A stretch of 62,869 bases of DNA, taken from NCBI GenBank assembly GCA_027603945.1, contig JADIIU010000079.1, positions 1 to 62,869 of the forward strand. Direction: 5' to 3'. The notes below the pieces were generated by a model. It was not told the origin of the DNA. It was given only the letters and a program-made list of their open reading frames with translations, and ran no database searches. The translations under genes were made by a program, and so were the position numbers. The DNA comes from Terramyces sp. JEL0728 (lineage: Eukaryota > Chytridiomycota > Chytridiomycetes > Rhizophydiales > Terramycetaceae). Position 1 is the first letter of the stretch, and the number at the start of each line of letters is the position of its first letter. Of the stretch, positions 31,948-41,278 are shown one piece after another.

Positions 31948-32322
31948 ATGTTGCCAATCATCTTTGCTACTTTTACTCTTGGCGCTACCATCAATTTCAA
32001 TGCAGACTACACTGTTCAAGTACAAGGAGACTTGGTATCAGGAACCAATGCTACCGTAAACTACGACATGTCAAGAGCACAATGCCACCACGCATATTAC
32101 AACGGATTCGATACCTATGGTGTTTACTTGAACTATGTTTTCAATGATGACTTTGTTAACACTGTAACCACTGCAATCGCCCGTGGAACCCCAACTACTC
32201 ATTACACTCCAATCATCCCATTGCAGAAAGGCAAGTTAGCAATGTGGGTGTTTTGCTCCTCTGAACAAGACACTACCTACGATTCCAACTATGGCACCAA
32301 CTGGATCTTGGCCGTAAATTAA
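31948..32322 (+). CDS. Small secreted protein, NYG-motif family
   Basis: 124 aa; short signal peptide MLPIIFATFTLGA. Motifs: INFNADYTVQVQG, VNYDMSRAQCHH, NYVFNDDFVNTV, KLAMWVFCSSEQD, YDSNYGTNWILAVN. Related most to the plus-strand copy at 33.0-33.4 kb (YDMSRA). It converges with the minus-strand member at 32.35 kb with only a 27-bp gap. Confidence 0.75.
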   Translation: MLPIIFATFTLGATINFNADYTVQVQGDLVSGTNATVNYDMSRAQCHHAYYNGFDTYGVYLNYVFNDDFVNTVTTAIARGTPTTHYTPIIPLQKGKLAMWVFCSSEQDTTYDSNYGTNWILAVN

Positions 32323-32349
32323 AATACAGTGTTGGATAAAATAATATAT

Positions 32350-32745
32350 TTAAAGAATTTGAAAATGAAAGTTTCTTCCAAAATCGCTATCGTAAGCAAT
32401 ATCAGATCCCATACCACAAGCAAACCAGACCGCAAGATCGCCCTTTTCCATATTCACCAGCGGTACAGCATAACTTTCGGTTCTGTTATCAACATGGTAC
32501 GCAATCAACTCGTTATACACATGGTTAAAGTTATTGTTGTACACATAGTATACGAATGCAGCCCAGTTTTGTTGGTTAAAGTGGGGTGAATGTAGACATA
32601 CAGGACGGTAAAAGTCGTATATTATTTGAGCGTTTGAGGTGGTTGTTAGTGCACCGTCCAGGATTACGTTGGTGTAGTCTGCCCGAAAGCTAATGTACAC
32701 TGGTGCAGAAGCAATAGCAATCGAAATCAACAACAATGAAAGCAT
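32350..32745 (-). CDS. Small secreted protein, NYG-motif family (divergent copy)
   Basis: 131 aa; signal peptide MLSLLLISIAIASA. Motifs: VYISFRADYTNVILDG, IIYDFYRPVCLHS, YYVYNNNFNHVYNE, GDLAVWFACGMGSD, YDSDFGRNFHFQIL. The tail (DFGRNFHF) bridges the NYG type and the GKNFHF version of the two-domain gene. TTTTATAC (reverse TATA-like) about 25 bp upstream. Confidence 0.75.
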   Translation of the reverse strand: MLSLLLISIAIASAPVYISFRADYTNVILDGALTTTSNAQIIYDFYRPVCLHSPHFNQQNWAAFVYYVYNNNFNHVYNELIAYHVDNRTESYAVPLVNMEKGDLAVWFACGMGSDIAYDSDFGRNFHFQIL

Positions 32746-33029
32746 TGTTAGTTCCAGCCTACGGTTTCCTTTTATACTTTTTTTCCGGCATCAAGTAACC
32801 TCGATTTCCTCTATTTGGACAGAACTCTTATCAAACCACTGCCACTGTACAATTAATTTATCCCTTTAAAGAAACCAAAGGAACCTGCTATCGTCCACAG
32901 TTAAACGAATCAACAGAAATATTGGAAATACCCAAAATTGCTTATGAAACTGGATCCAGTACTCACAAGACCCTGCAATCACACTGTATTATATATTTAT
33001 ATGGGAACTCAATTTCCAAACAAATATCA

Positions 33030-33404
33030 ATGTTTATATTGGCACTCTTACTCACACTAGTCTGCACCCAATCAATAAGCTTTAACAGCGACTATACCAT
33101 AACAGCACCTACCCCACTAACAGTCGGACAAAAAGTTGCTGTGAATTACGACATGTCTAGAGCAACTTGTCCAGACGCTCATGTCAATGGGCTAAGCACA
33201 AAAGCAGTGTTCCTATACCATGTCTTCAATTCCAAGTTTAATTCTACTTTAAATACTGTCGTTTATGATGGTAGACACTTGTTTAGCCCGGTAATAGAGA
33301 TGGCAGAAGCTGGCGATTTGGCATTGTGGTTCCTGTGCACTTCAAACAGCGGTAGTACGTACGACAGCAACTATGGAAAGAACTGGCACATTACAATAAA
33401 TTAA
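33030..33404 (+). CDS. Small secreted protein, NYG-motif family
   Basis: 124 aa from the ATG at 33030, which gives a signal peptide (MFILALLLTLVCTQS); the frame is open further upstream, but an upstream start would bury that peptide. Motifs: ISFNSDYTITAPTPLTVGQ, VNYDMSRATCPDAH, YHVFNSKFNS, GDLALWFLCTSNSG, YDSNYGKNWHITIN. AT-rich TATATATTTATA about 35 bp upstream. Confidence 0.75.
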   Translation: MFILALLLTLVCTQSISFNSDYTITAPTPLTVGQKVAVNYDMSRATCPDAHVNGLSTKAVFLYHVFNSKFNSTLNTVVYDGRHLFSPVIEMAEAGDLALWFLCTSNSGSTYDSNYGKNWHITIN

Positions 33405-33425
33405 TAACATGAAATAGAAAAGGCT

Positions 33426-35334
33426 TTAATGGTGAACTAGAGAAAAGATCTTGGTGTTGGCATCAGCACCAGAACTGGCAATAGTATTGTTATCCAAAAA
33501 TACAGCCCCAGTGGCAGACTCAAGATGAGCGTTCTTGATTGCAATATGTTTACCTGGTTTTTCAACCGACCATACTTCAACATTTGTATCTAATGAAGTG
33601 GATACCACATGCAGTCCATCTGGAGACCAAGAAACAGAATTGATTCTAGCACTATGGAATACCCATTGATCAAATTTAACTGTATTGGTTGCTGTTTCAT
33701 AACCAACTACTTTTCTTTGAGTATCACCAGCAGCCAGATATTCTCCTTTTGGTGAATAAGCCAAACAAGTGATTTGTCCTCTGTTTTCTTCTAAAACACC
33801 AGTTTCTTTGAAATCAGAAGAGCTGAACAAATGAATTTTGCCTTCCTATCGTTAAAATCAATTACTTCAGAGCCGACAGCAATCGTTGATCCATTTGGTG
33901 AAAGCGCAACTGCAGTTGGTGCAAAAGATGTCTTGAAGCTTTTCTCTTTTTGGCCATTTGTGATTACAATGACTTCAGAGTTGATTGTTGCAACGACAGA
34001 TACGCCTTTTGCGACTGATAATGCTTTTGGAACTCCGCCAGTTGCTACAAACTCTGGCTTGAATGTTTTATCAGAGATGGATAGTGATCTGAATGCATCA
34101 TCCATTCCACAGGAATATATCGTTTGATCTTCACCAACAAGGGATACCACTTGGTTAGTATGTCCAGTTCCAGCAACTTCTTCAGCGCCTGCAGAACCTT
34201 GGTCCCACGCACAAACTTTTCCATCATAACTTCCAGTGTAAATCTTTTTATCGCCACCTAGTGCAATGGAGGTAATGCCACGTTGATGTCCCTTGTCTCA
34301 ATTGCTTTTTACCTTTACGATTTTGACGGCTTTTCCACCGACTCTAGGATCCAGGTAGTTCAGGTGTCCAGAAAGGGATGCAGTAATCAGATAGGACCCC
34401 TTCCACAAAGTTCCGACTTGTTGGTGCTCAAATGTAGGCTTTTCAGCAAATTGGTATGTTCTAAATTATATAAAACTTACTGAACTACTTTTTGCGCAGC
34501 TACGTCCCAAATCTTGGCAGTCATATCCCCAGATCCAGATAAAATCTGAGTATTGTCTCCTGACCAAGACACTGAAAAGATTGTTCCTTTATGAGTGTCT
34601 GCAGCAGTGCTTAATTCTGCAATCTTGTCTCCGGTTTTACCATCATACACAAATAACTTTGAATCAGAAGCAGCTGAAACAAATTGCTCGCCATTAGGTG
34701 AGAACCTAACACATTGCACAAATCTGGAATGGTCCTTGATTGATTTGTTGAATTTGAATGGAACTCCGTGGTAATAGTTTACTGTGAAATCGTCAGATCC
34801 AGTAACGGCTCTCAATGGACGGCCCGGTTTGATGGAAACAGAGTTAATGGCTTTAGCGTGTCCACTAATTTCACCAACGCTACTGGCTGAATCAAACAAG
34901 AACGCATGGCCAAACTTGTCTTTTCCTTCACCGACACCAATAATTCTTTTACTTTCAAAATCCCAATCGAGATCATTGATTTTACCAGAAAAGATCTTGG
35001 TTTCAGTTTTCAGGATTTGTTCAGTTCCAACAGTGTCCCAGATTCTAATATTACCTTGGACATCTTTTGTCAGAGTATCTATTACCTCCTGAAGCAATAT
35101 AGTATCCACTTGGAGCATATCTTGCTACTGTAGCATTGCACGAATGTCCTGTATATTCAGTTGCGATTGAAGGGTTTTCCAAGTTTCGCATGTAAATGGT
35201 TCTTCCGTTTGCGTACAGAAAAGTAGTTCCTTTCGGATCAGCTGAAAGTTGAATTGAACGGCCTCTTTCTGTTGATGGCGATGGTGCAAAAGTTGCTTCT
35301 ACGGTTATAATTTTGTACTTTTGGTGAACGACAT
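33426..35334 (-). CDS. AIP1: Actin-interacting protein 1 (Aip1/WDR1)
   Basis: Six exons (35334-35319, 35298-35086, 35063-34481, 34460-34313, 34291-33866, 33845-33426), 601 aa, the usual family length. Introns are 20, 22, 20, 21 and 20 nt. Splicing restores ASG-DVQGNIRIWDTV, KIVK-GHQRGITS and VGSE-EGKIHLFSSS. About 14 WD40 blades in two propellers (GHSCNATVARYAPSGYYIASG; GSYDGKVCAWD; LEWSPDG-like repeats). Aip1 works with cofilin to disassemble actin filaments. The first exon is only 16 nt (MSFTK). It sits inside the secreted-protein cluster, suggesting that cluster expanded around a resident gene. Confidence 0.95.
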
Positions 35335-35695
35335 TTCAGATTGAATGGCGCGAAGTTCAAATTTTGGATTCCATTTCTTGTTTGTCGGTGGTAATAATAC
35401 CGCTTTGGGTTTATTCATTTCTCGAATTATTTAGTCGTTCCCGCTCGTGAACACTTGAGTATGTCATTGACTACTTGCCTACCAACATGTATGAGATCGC
35501 GACCTTTCAGTTGCCCTTCCAGTCCGGTCAGTACCTTCAGTCATTGCAAACAACTGTTGATACCACCTGACATCATTCCCTTATCGCTGTTGCACAATTT
35601 AATTAAATAACCGTTTATGTGGATTAAAAAGGAAGGGACGGCACCGATTCAATGAGCAAGAGAGGATAAATAGAGTCAAATCCGTACAACCAAAA
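35335..35695. other. Intergenic region
   Basis: About 360 bp between AIP1 (minus) and a secreted-family gene (plus). GATAAATAG at about 35664 may act as a TATA element for the latter. Nothing else recognised. Confidence 0.5.
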
Positions 35696-36106
35696 ATGAT
35701 CGCTGCTCTCCTCAGTTTATTCCAAGTTCAAGCTTCTCCCATAAGTGCTGGCAATCCAAACCCAGTCTACATCAACTTCCATGCAGATTACACCATTGAT
35801 GTTCAAGGTACATTGTCTGCTTCCGACCAGCATGTTTTGATTCAATATGATCTGAACAGATCTGGCTGCAAAGGAGCTCAGTATGTCGAAGCCAATGTCA
35901 GGAACAATGGCCAAGATAGCTCGTTTGTATTGGCTTTCACTAGTCCTAGCGGTGGGTTTAATCATTTTAGCCCTGACATAGCTCCATTGCAAGAAGGCAG
36001 TCTGGAGATTTGGTTCATCTGTGACATCCCGAATAGTAACGGGACATCAATTTCTCACTGGGACAGTAACTATGGAGCAAACTGGCCATTTGCTGTCCAA
36101 GCTTGA
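35696..36106 (+). CDS. Small secreted protein, NYG-motif family (outlying copy)
   Basis: 136 aa; signal peptide MIAALLSLFQVQASP. Motifs: PVYINFHADYTIDVQG, VLIQYDLNRSGCKGAQ, EGSLEIWFICDI, WDSNYGANWPFAVQA. The central region differs (NVRNNGQDSSFVLAF) and lacks the FNDDF segment of other copies. Separated from the other members by AIP1. Confidence 0.75.
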   Translation: MIAALLSLFQVQASPISAGNPNPVYINFHADYTIDVQGTLSASDQHVLIQYDLNRSGCKGAQYVEANVRNNGQDSSFVLAFTSPSGGFNHFSPDIAPLQEGSLEIWFICDIPNSNGTSISHWDSNYGANWPFAVQA

Positions 36107-36177
36107 CTGTCTCTTATTTAAATAAATACAGGAACTACATCCTCACCTCCAAGAGACAAAGATCCTACACTACCAAT

Positions 36178-37080
36178 TTATTTAAGATTCTTAATCTTAT
36201 CTTCTAACTGCGACTGTTCAATTTTACACCTGGAATAGTGTTCTATATTTTCATTATGAATCAGTTGCACGGGTTGATTACTTGAACTGTAAGCAACTGG
36301 GTTGACCGCCATTAGTTGTATACGATTAATATCTACTGGAATACTATCGCTTTTTTTGATTGAGCTGATTGAATTAAACTCTACAGCAGTGTAGCTTCTT
36401 ATTTGTTTTGGAGACGGCTCCATGACTTCAGTACAATCTATCACGGTAGTAGATCCTTGTACAGAATCCACAATTGCTGTTTTCCCACGAGGTTTTTTGG
36501 ATAGTATTGCTATTCCTATTCCTACAAATAACAGTATTACAAATATTATTCCGCCGAATACTAGGCCTTGTGATAACGCATCTGGTTGTTGTGGGCTTGG
36601 TGATGCTGTCGGCAGTGCTTCAGTCAATGTAGCATCATCGAGTAACAGGCCAGAGTTTGGCAAAAGCGTTCCGATATTCACCACAGATACGTTTGACAGC
36701 GCGGTAAAGGTATATTCCACGCTCGCCCATTGCAAATACGAACTGGTGAATGTTTGTAATGGGTAGCTATCGATCCAAAATATCCCAGACTGATTCATCT
36801 CAAATAAGCCCTTTACATAAAATTCAAGTTTGTATCGTTGATTTTGAGTAACGGCAACATACTGCGAAATGGTGAATGGTGTATTCGAAGACAAATCTAA
36901 AGAGTAGTTTCCTGAATGCGCTTCTGAATATTTGGTTCCAATGTAATCAAACGTCACGTTGTCCCTACTGATAATCCAAGGAAGAATAGCGCGTGAATGA
37001 TCGTTTAGAGTGCAATTCATGGTTATATCGCAAGTATCTGGGGTATTCTTTTCAAAATCCCCGTTTATAATTAGGTTCAT
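36178..37080 (-). CDS. Single-pass membrane protein with DUF642/galactose-binding-like ectodomain (1)
   Basis: 300 aa. The ectodomain starts NLIINGDFEKNTPDTC and contains SGNYSLDLSS, ISQYVAVTQNQRYKLEFYVKG and WASVEYTFTALS: the jelly-roll pattern of DUF642/CBM4_9-like galactose-binding domains (NGxFE, Q-x-V, Y-x-L-x-F). Several N-glycosylation sites. TM helix GLVFGGIIFVILLFVGIGIAIL, then a ~100-residue tail. No signal peptide precedes NLIINGDF, although the domain is surely extracytoplasmic; a signal-anchor topology or a missed upstream exon is possible. Related to the two genes at 38.4 and 39.35 kb, with a different tail. Confidence 0.7.
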   Translation of the reverse strand: MNLIINGDFEKNTPDTCDITMNCTLNDHSRAILPWIISRDNVTFDYIGTKYSEAHSGNYSLDLSSNTPFTISQYVAVTQNQRYKLEFYVKGLFEMNQSGIFWIDSYPLQTFTSSYLQWASVEYTFTALSNVSVVNIGTLLPNSGLLLDDATLTEALPTASPSPQQPDALSQGLVFGGIIFVILLFVGIGIAILSKKPRGKTAIVDSVQGSTTVIDCTEVMEPSPKQIRSYTAVEFNSISSIKKSDSIPVDINRIQLMAVNPVAYSSSNQPVQLIHNENIEHYSRCKIEQSQLEDKIKNLK

Positions 37081-37152
37081 AAGTATAATAACGCGTGAAT
37101 TTCGTCATTATTGATTCAAGGTCATGCTTTGATATCGAAATCACATTTATTA

Positions 37153-38348
37153 TCAATCTTCATCATCAGTATCGCTCATTAGTTTTAGCGTGTCGTCTTG
37201 CATTATATCTACGTCTGTCTCTTCATAAACGACTTTCTTTTCAATTACACGTTCTTTAATGTCATATTCATCCTCTGCTTCGATATACTCAATATTATCG
37301 TCAAGTTCGGCGAATAATGGTTCAAAACTGCTGAATTTTTGGTTAGGTATATGTTGCCAGAGATTAACATGGCCATAATAATTTGACACGGATACAATCA
37401 AAGGCCGGGTTGGATGCCATACCATATCACTTATGCCTTCCTGCGGCCCTTCCAACATCTTGATAAAGCTCATGGTAGCTTTATTCCACGTATATATCGT
37501 GTGTTTATGTCCAACTTCGCATGCTACGTTAGGCTGGTATTACAAGCTGCAATATACTCGCCATCAGCACTGAAATGGCATTTAGACCATTGCATACGGT
37601 CGATCGCATCCAGGAATTTTTGTTCGTTTTGCAAAGTCATATCCTTGGTGCATATGAATACCCTGATGATCCTGTCCAATGAATTGATCAATACTTCTCT
37701 CCCACTAGTATTGAATTGAATTTGTTTGATTGATGATGACGAAATCCTTTGTTCTTTAATAAATTGTCCAAATTCAGTGTAAATTAACAGGCATCCTTTG
37801 TTTGTTCCTACAAGAATATGCTTGCCATTAGGTGTATATTGCAGTGTCGTCGGGGAATCTTTTCTCGGCTCCGTAGTCTCCAGAATAATCTTGTACCAGT
37901 CACCAACTTTTTTATTATCTTGGAAACCCTCCATGCTTTCGTGCACAAATAAACAAGGAGCGTCCCCGTTCGCCAATACAATAAACGAATCTCTACGAGG
38001 ATGGATGATGGATAATAATACAACTGAAGTAAATCTAATCGTTTCTCTCCTCATTTTTCTTTCTAGATCCCACAAAACCACATTCCAGTCCCTGGAGGAA
38101 GATAGTAGAAACTTGCCGCATCTAGAAAACGAGAGAGAAGTTGTAGGCTGTACATGTCCTTTAAGTTCCATGCTGATTCCGAGTGTATCCATGTCCCATA
38201 TGCAAATGATTCCCTCTTGCGATCCAGTTGCTAACTGGGTTCCTCTTCGGTTGAATTTGACTATATTGATGTGGTAATCGCAGGTGAGATTGCCTGTGAT
38301 GTCCTGTGGAAGTGTTACTTCAAAAGGATCCAAGAGAATCACATTCAT
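37153..38348 (-). CDS. SWD1: COMPASS subunit Swd1 (RbBP5 homologue)
   Basis: Exons 38348-37544 and 37523-37153 (391 aa) with a 20-nt intron; splicing restores YIAAS-CEVGHKHTIYTWNK. WD40 repeats: FNRRGTQLATGSQEGIICIWD, FSRCGKFLLSSSRDWNVVLWDL, VWHPTRPLIVSVSNYYGHVNLW. The N-terminus (MNVILLDPFEVTLPQD) and C-terminal acidic tail (LDDNIEYIEAEDEYDIKERV) match RbBP5/Swd1. Part of the Set1/COMPASS histone H3K4 methyltransferase. Lies between two copies of the DUF642-like surface protein group. Confidence 0.93.
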
Positions 38349-38438
38349 TTTTGGAAAAAAATAATTTATTAAATTGATTACTACTATAATGGATCTATGG
38401 ACTGTCCAACGATCGACAAGATTGCCAATTCTTTAAAG

Positions 38439-39152
38439 CTACCGATCAGCTACAGGCTGTAATTCAACGATTAGCGGCTCATCATTCAAAGTCGCACAAT
38501 CATCGACCATGTCTTCCAACTCTATTTCTTGAACTGTTTCTACACTCCTATTAGTTTTAATTGTATTATTCCAGATATAATAAAAAAGCGATGCGCAAAA
38601 ACAAACCGCAAATACAGTGATAATTGTGATCCATATTGCAAGCATAACACTGCTATTACTTGAAGCGCCTATTAGTAAAGTATTATTCGACGTTGCATAT
38701 AATACAATGTTGTCTATTACTGGTCCTGTAGATCCGTTCGAGGTGGATACGATCGAAACTATTTGCACTTGAGTTGATGGGATAAAGGAAAAATAGACTT
38801 TTTTCCATTGGTACATTTCATCAGTCCAACTAAAATATCCGATTTGGTTGCTAACATTGATATACCCAGTGCAAGGTAAAGATCCGCCATTTGCCAACAT
38901 TAGAGTGAGCACATATTCTTGCCTTGGTGTAAGCGAAACAGTCTGGCTGATCCCGTACGGCGAATCTGTATTTAACGAGATGGAATAGACTCCACCATAG
39001 GCGTAACCGGGTGATTGAACTATTTCAAAGGTGTGATTGGTGGTCCATGGATATATAGCATTAGTATTGTTTAAATCGCACACGGGCTGCTTTAGTGAGC
39101 AGTATTGTCCGCTGTAGTCTTCAAAACTACCGTTTTCTATCAGGTTTTGCAT
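38439..39152 (-). CDS. Single-pass membrane protein with DUF642/galactose-binding-like ectodomain (2)
   Basis: 237 aa: NLIENGSFEDYSGQYC, YPWTTNHTFEIVQSPGYAYG, GVYSISLNTDSPYGISQTVSL, then LTLMLANGGS, TM helix VMLAIWITIITVFAVCFCASLFYYIW and an acidic tail EIELEDMVDDCATLNDEPLIVELQ. Strongly similar over its length to the neighbour at 39.35-40.08 kb (tandem duplicates sharing EDMVD(D/E)CATLN). The tail motif is conserved, so it is probably recognised by a cytoplasmic partner (inference). No signal peptide visible. Confidence 0.72.
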   Translation of the reverse strand: MQNLIENGSFEDYSGQYCSLKQPVCDLNNTNAIYPWTTNHTFEIVQSPGYAYGGVYSISLNTDSPYGISQTVSLTPRQEYVLTLMLANGGSLPCTGYINVSNQIGYFSWTDEMYQWKKVYFSFIPSTQVQIVSIVSTSNGSTGPVIDNIVLYATSNNTLLIGASSNSSVMLAIWITIITVFAVCFCASLFYYIWNNTIKTNRSVETVQEIELEDMVDDCATLNDEPLIVELQPVADR

Positions 39153-39349
39153 TGGGCCGCGCAGTTGGAAAATTGTGAAAAGTTGTGCCCCGAAAAGCGA
39201 GTACAGATTGTTAAATAGTCTCGCTGGCGGCCAGAGTAGCTTTCAATCATTTCGTCAGCTAGACAATTTCCGTTTTAGTGAACCAAATAATTTATTAAAA
39301 TCTATAGCAACGTGAAAATACAGATATAAGAATCAAATCCATCAAATAA

Positions 39350-40075
39350 TTACAGCTCTCCAACTTGGACTATGAACGGCTCTTCGTTCAACGACTCTTC
39401 ATTAAGAGTAGCACATTCATCCACCATATCCTCCATTTCCATATCACCTTCCCTTCTAGTTAACCCTATTTCCCACTTTGAGGTTGCCCATATATAGTAA
39501 ATCAGCCATCCACTAAGGCAAACTACAAAAATAACTATGACAATGACAAACACGGCTAGTAGTATAGTCCCTGTGTTAGTTCCATCAAGACTGGTTGTTG
39601 AATTTACTGTGTTAACGGGTGTCAAGATTATATTATCAATCACTGGCCCTGTAGTTCCATTTGTTGTTGAACCGATAGAAATATTTGATATAATATCTGA
39701 TGCTACGAATGTAAAATAGACTTTCTTCCAGGTTTGCAATTCTTTATCCCAGCTAAACGACACTAAATTATCTCCAACACTAATGTATCCGGTACAAGCT
39801 CCCTGTCCGCCGTTTGTCAGCATAAATGTCAACTGGTACCCTTGTAACGGCTGTAAATTTACTGTTTGGCTGATAGCATAAGGTGAGTCTGAATTAAGCG
39901 ATAGTGCGAATTGTCCATCATAAACATATCCAGGATATTCTAGTAATTGGACTGTATGATTAGTTGTCCACGGATAAATTGATTTTGTATCGTTGATATT
40001 ACACGGGACTGATGATTTTGTACAGTATTGAGAAGCATAACCTTCAAACCCTGAATTTACTATCAAGTTTTGCAT
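39350..40075 (-). CDS. Single-pass membrane protein with DUF642/galactose-binding-like ectodomain (3)
   Basis: 241 aa, tandem paralogue of the gene just downstream: NLIVNSGFEGYASQYC, IYPWTTNHTVQLLEYPGYVYD, ISQTVNLQPLQGYQLTFMLTNGG, TM helix LAVFVIVIVIFVVCLSGWLIYYIW and tail DMEMEDMVDECATLNEES. Four Cys in the ectodomain are shared with its paralogue. As with the others, the predicted start (MQNLIVNSGF) leaves no signal peptide. Confidence 0.72.
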   Translation of the reverse strand: MQNLIVNSGFEGYASQYCTKSSVPCNINDTKSIYPWTTNHTVQLLEYPGYVYDGQFALSLNSDSPYAISQTVNLQPLQGYQLTFMLTNGGQGACTGYISVGDNLVSFSWDKELQTWKKVYFTFVASDIISNISIGSTTNGTTGPVIDNIILTPVNTVNSTTSLDGTNTGTILLAVFVIVIVIFVVCLSGWLIYYIWATSKWEIGLTRREGDMEMEDMVDECATLNEESLNEEPFIVQVGEL

Positions 40076-40403
40076 ATTTTAAAGTGAAACAGTTTTTAAT
40101 GGTTTTGAAACGGATTCAACAGATATGGCTTGAATACATGCAAATAGTAACCTTTTGATTTGCTTGATGTTAATCTTTTATGTTGAATTCTACTTTCCAT
40201 TCATGCGTTCTATTCAAGCAGTTGGGAATGTTACATAAGCCAATTGTCAGGACAATACTATACGAGCATAAAAGAAATAGAGAATCTTTCAATTAATTTC
40301 CGATTGGTGGATTGGTTTTTATATTTGAATTGGGATACCATTGAGTGCATTCGAGCCCAGCCATTGCTGCTTTTGCTGCGAATTCTTTCCAGAATAGATT
40401 AGA
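40076..40403. other. Intergenic region
   Basis: About 330 bp between divergent genes; no coding frame recognised. Confidence 0.5.
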
Positions 40404-41170
40404 ATGAACGCTCAAGACCAATATCAATTATTCAAGAAATACAGTAAAAAGTCGCCTGCTCGTTCCGAAAAATTAGAGAACCTAACAACAGTCCAATTCA
40501 CAGATTTCTCTCAAGATTTGTATGACGAGCTGAACAGACGCAATGATAAAGAATGCATGGATCCGTTCTTGCCAATTAATGAGTTATTCCATGCAAAGCG
40601 AAACCAAGCAAGGCAGAAATTGGCAACACTTGGTGAAGAAAGATTTGAGGATTTGATTGACGATTTCTGTGTTGAACATGAATACCGAGTGCTTGTAAAT
40701 AATACTAACCAAGGACCAATTGGAATTTGAAGTATCGGAATTAGCAAAAGAGTTTTCAGCAAAAGAGTTTTCAGCAAAAGAAAGCGCTCATGAGGATTTG
40801 GTTTTGCAACCAGCAGAGGATATCGCAAAAACAGAACCAAAGCCAGTACAGATTCCGGGAAGATTCCAATCGCTCTACCAACAGGATATCAGCCAAGAAC
40901 TCTTGGATTTCAAAACACAGTACCAAATCAAAGAACAAGCATACCAGGTAATTAATCAAGAAACACAAGATTTGAAAATGGGGTTTGCACTACTGCAAAG
41001 AAACTACCGTGAAATCAAAAGTGAGAATGAATTATTGCGGAATGAAAATAAGGAAACTAATATGCAACTAAAGGAACTGAAAGCAATGGTTTTGAAGCAG
41101 CAAAAAGTAAGATATTTCTAACTAGCTACTTGATTCTATGAACACAATCATGGGTATTGAAATTGAATAA
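40404..41170 (+). CDS. Short SPA2-like polarity protein (SHD/GIT repeats plus coiled coil)
   Basis: Exons 40404-40694, 40714-41106 and 41126-41170 (242 aa), introns 19 and 19 nt. The second intron adds a short conserved end (LLDSMNTIMGIEIE). Two SHD (Spa2-homology) repeats: LTTVQFTDFSQDLYDELNRR and RNQARQKLATLGEERFEDLIDD, separated by FLPINELFHAK. Then AKEFSAKEFSAKES, a 15-bp in-frame tandem duplication, and a coiled coil (about 170-230). In yeast the Spa2 SHD binds MAPKKs and Rab GAPs at sites of polarised growth. Head-to-tail with a longer paralogue. Confidence 0.85.
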
Positions 41171-41278
41171 AATTCCCTGCGAATCCATGGTAATAAATCG
41201 GTTCATTGATTTTTCACGATGCTGAGAAAAAGAAAAGCAATTTTTTGCCACATCAGAAAGCCAAGAAGCAAATTTACA

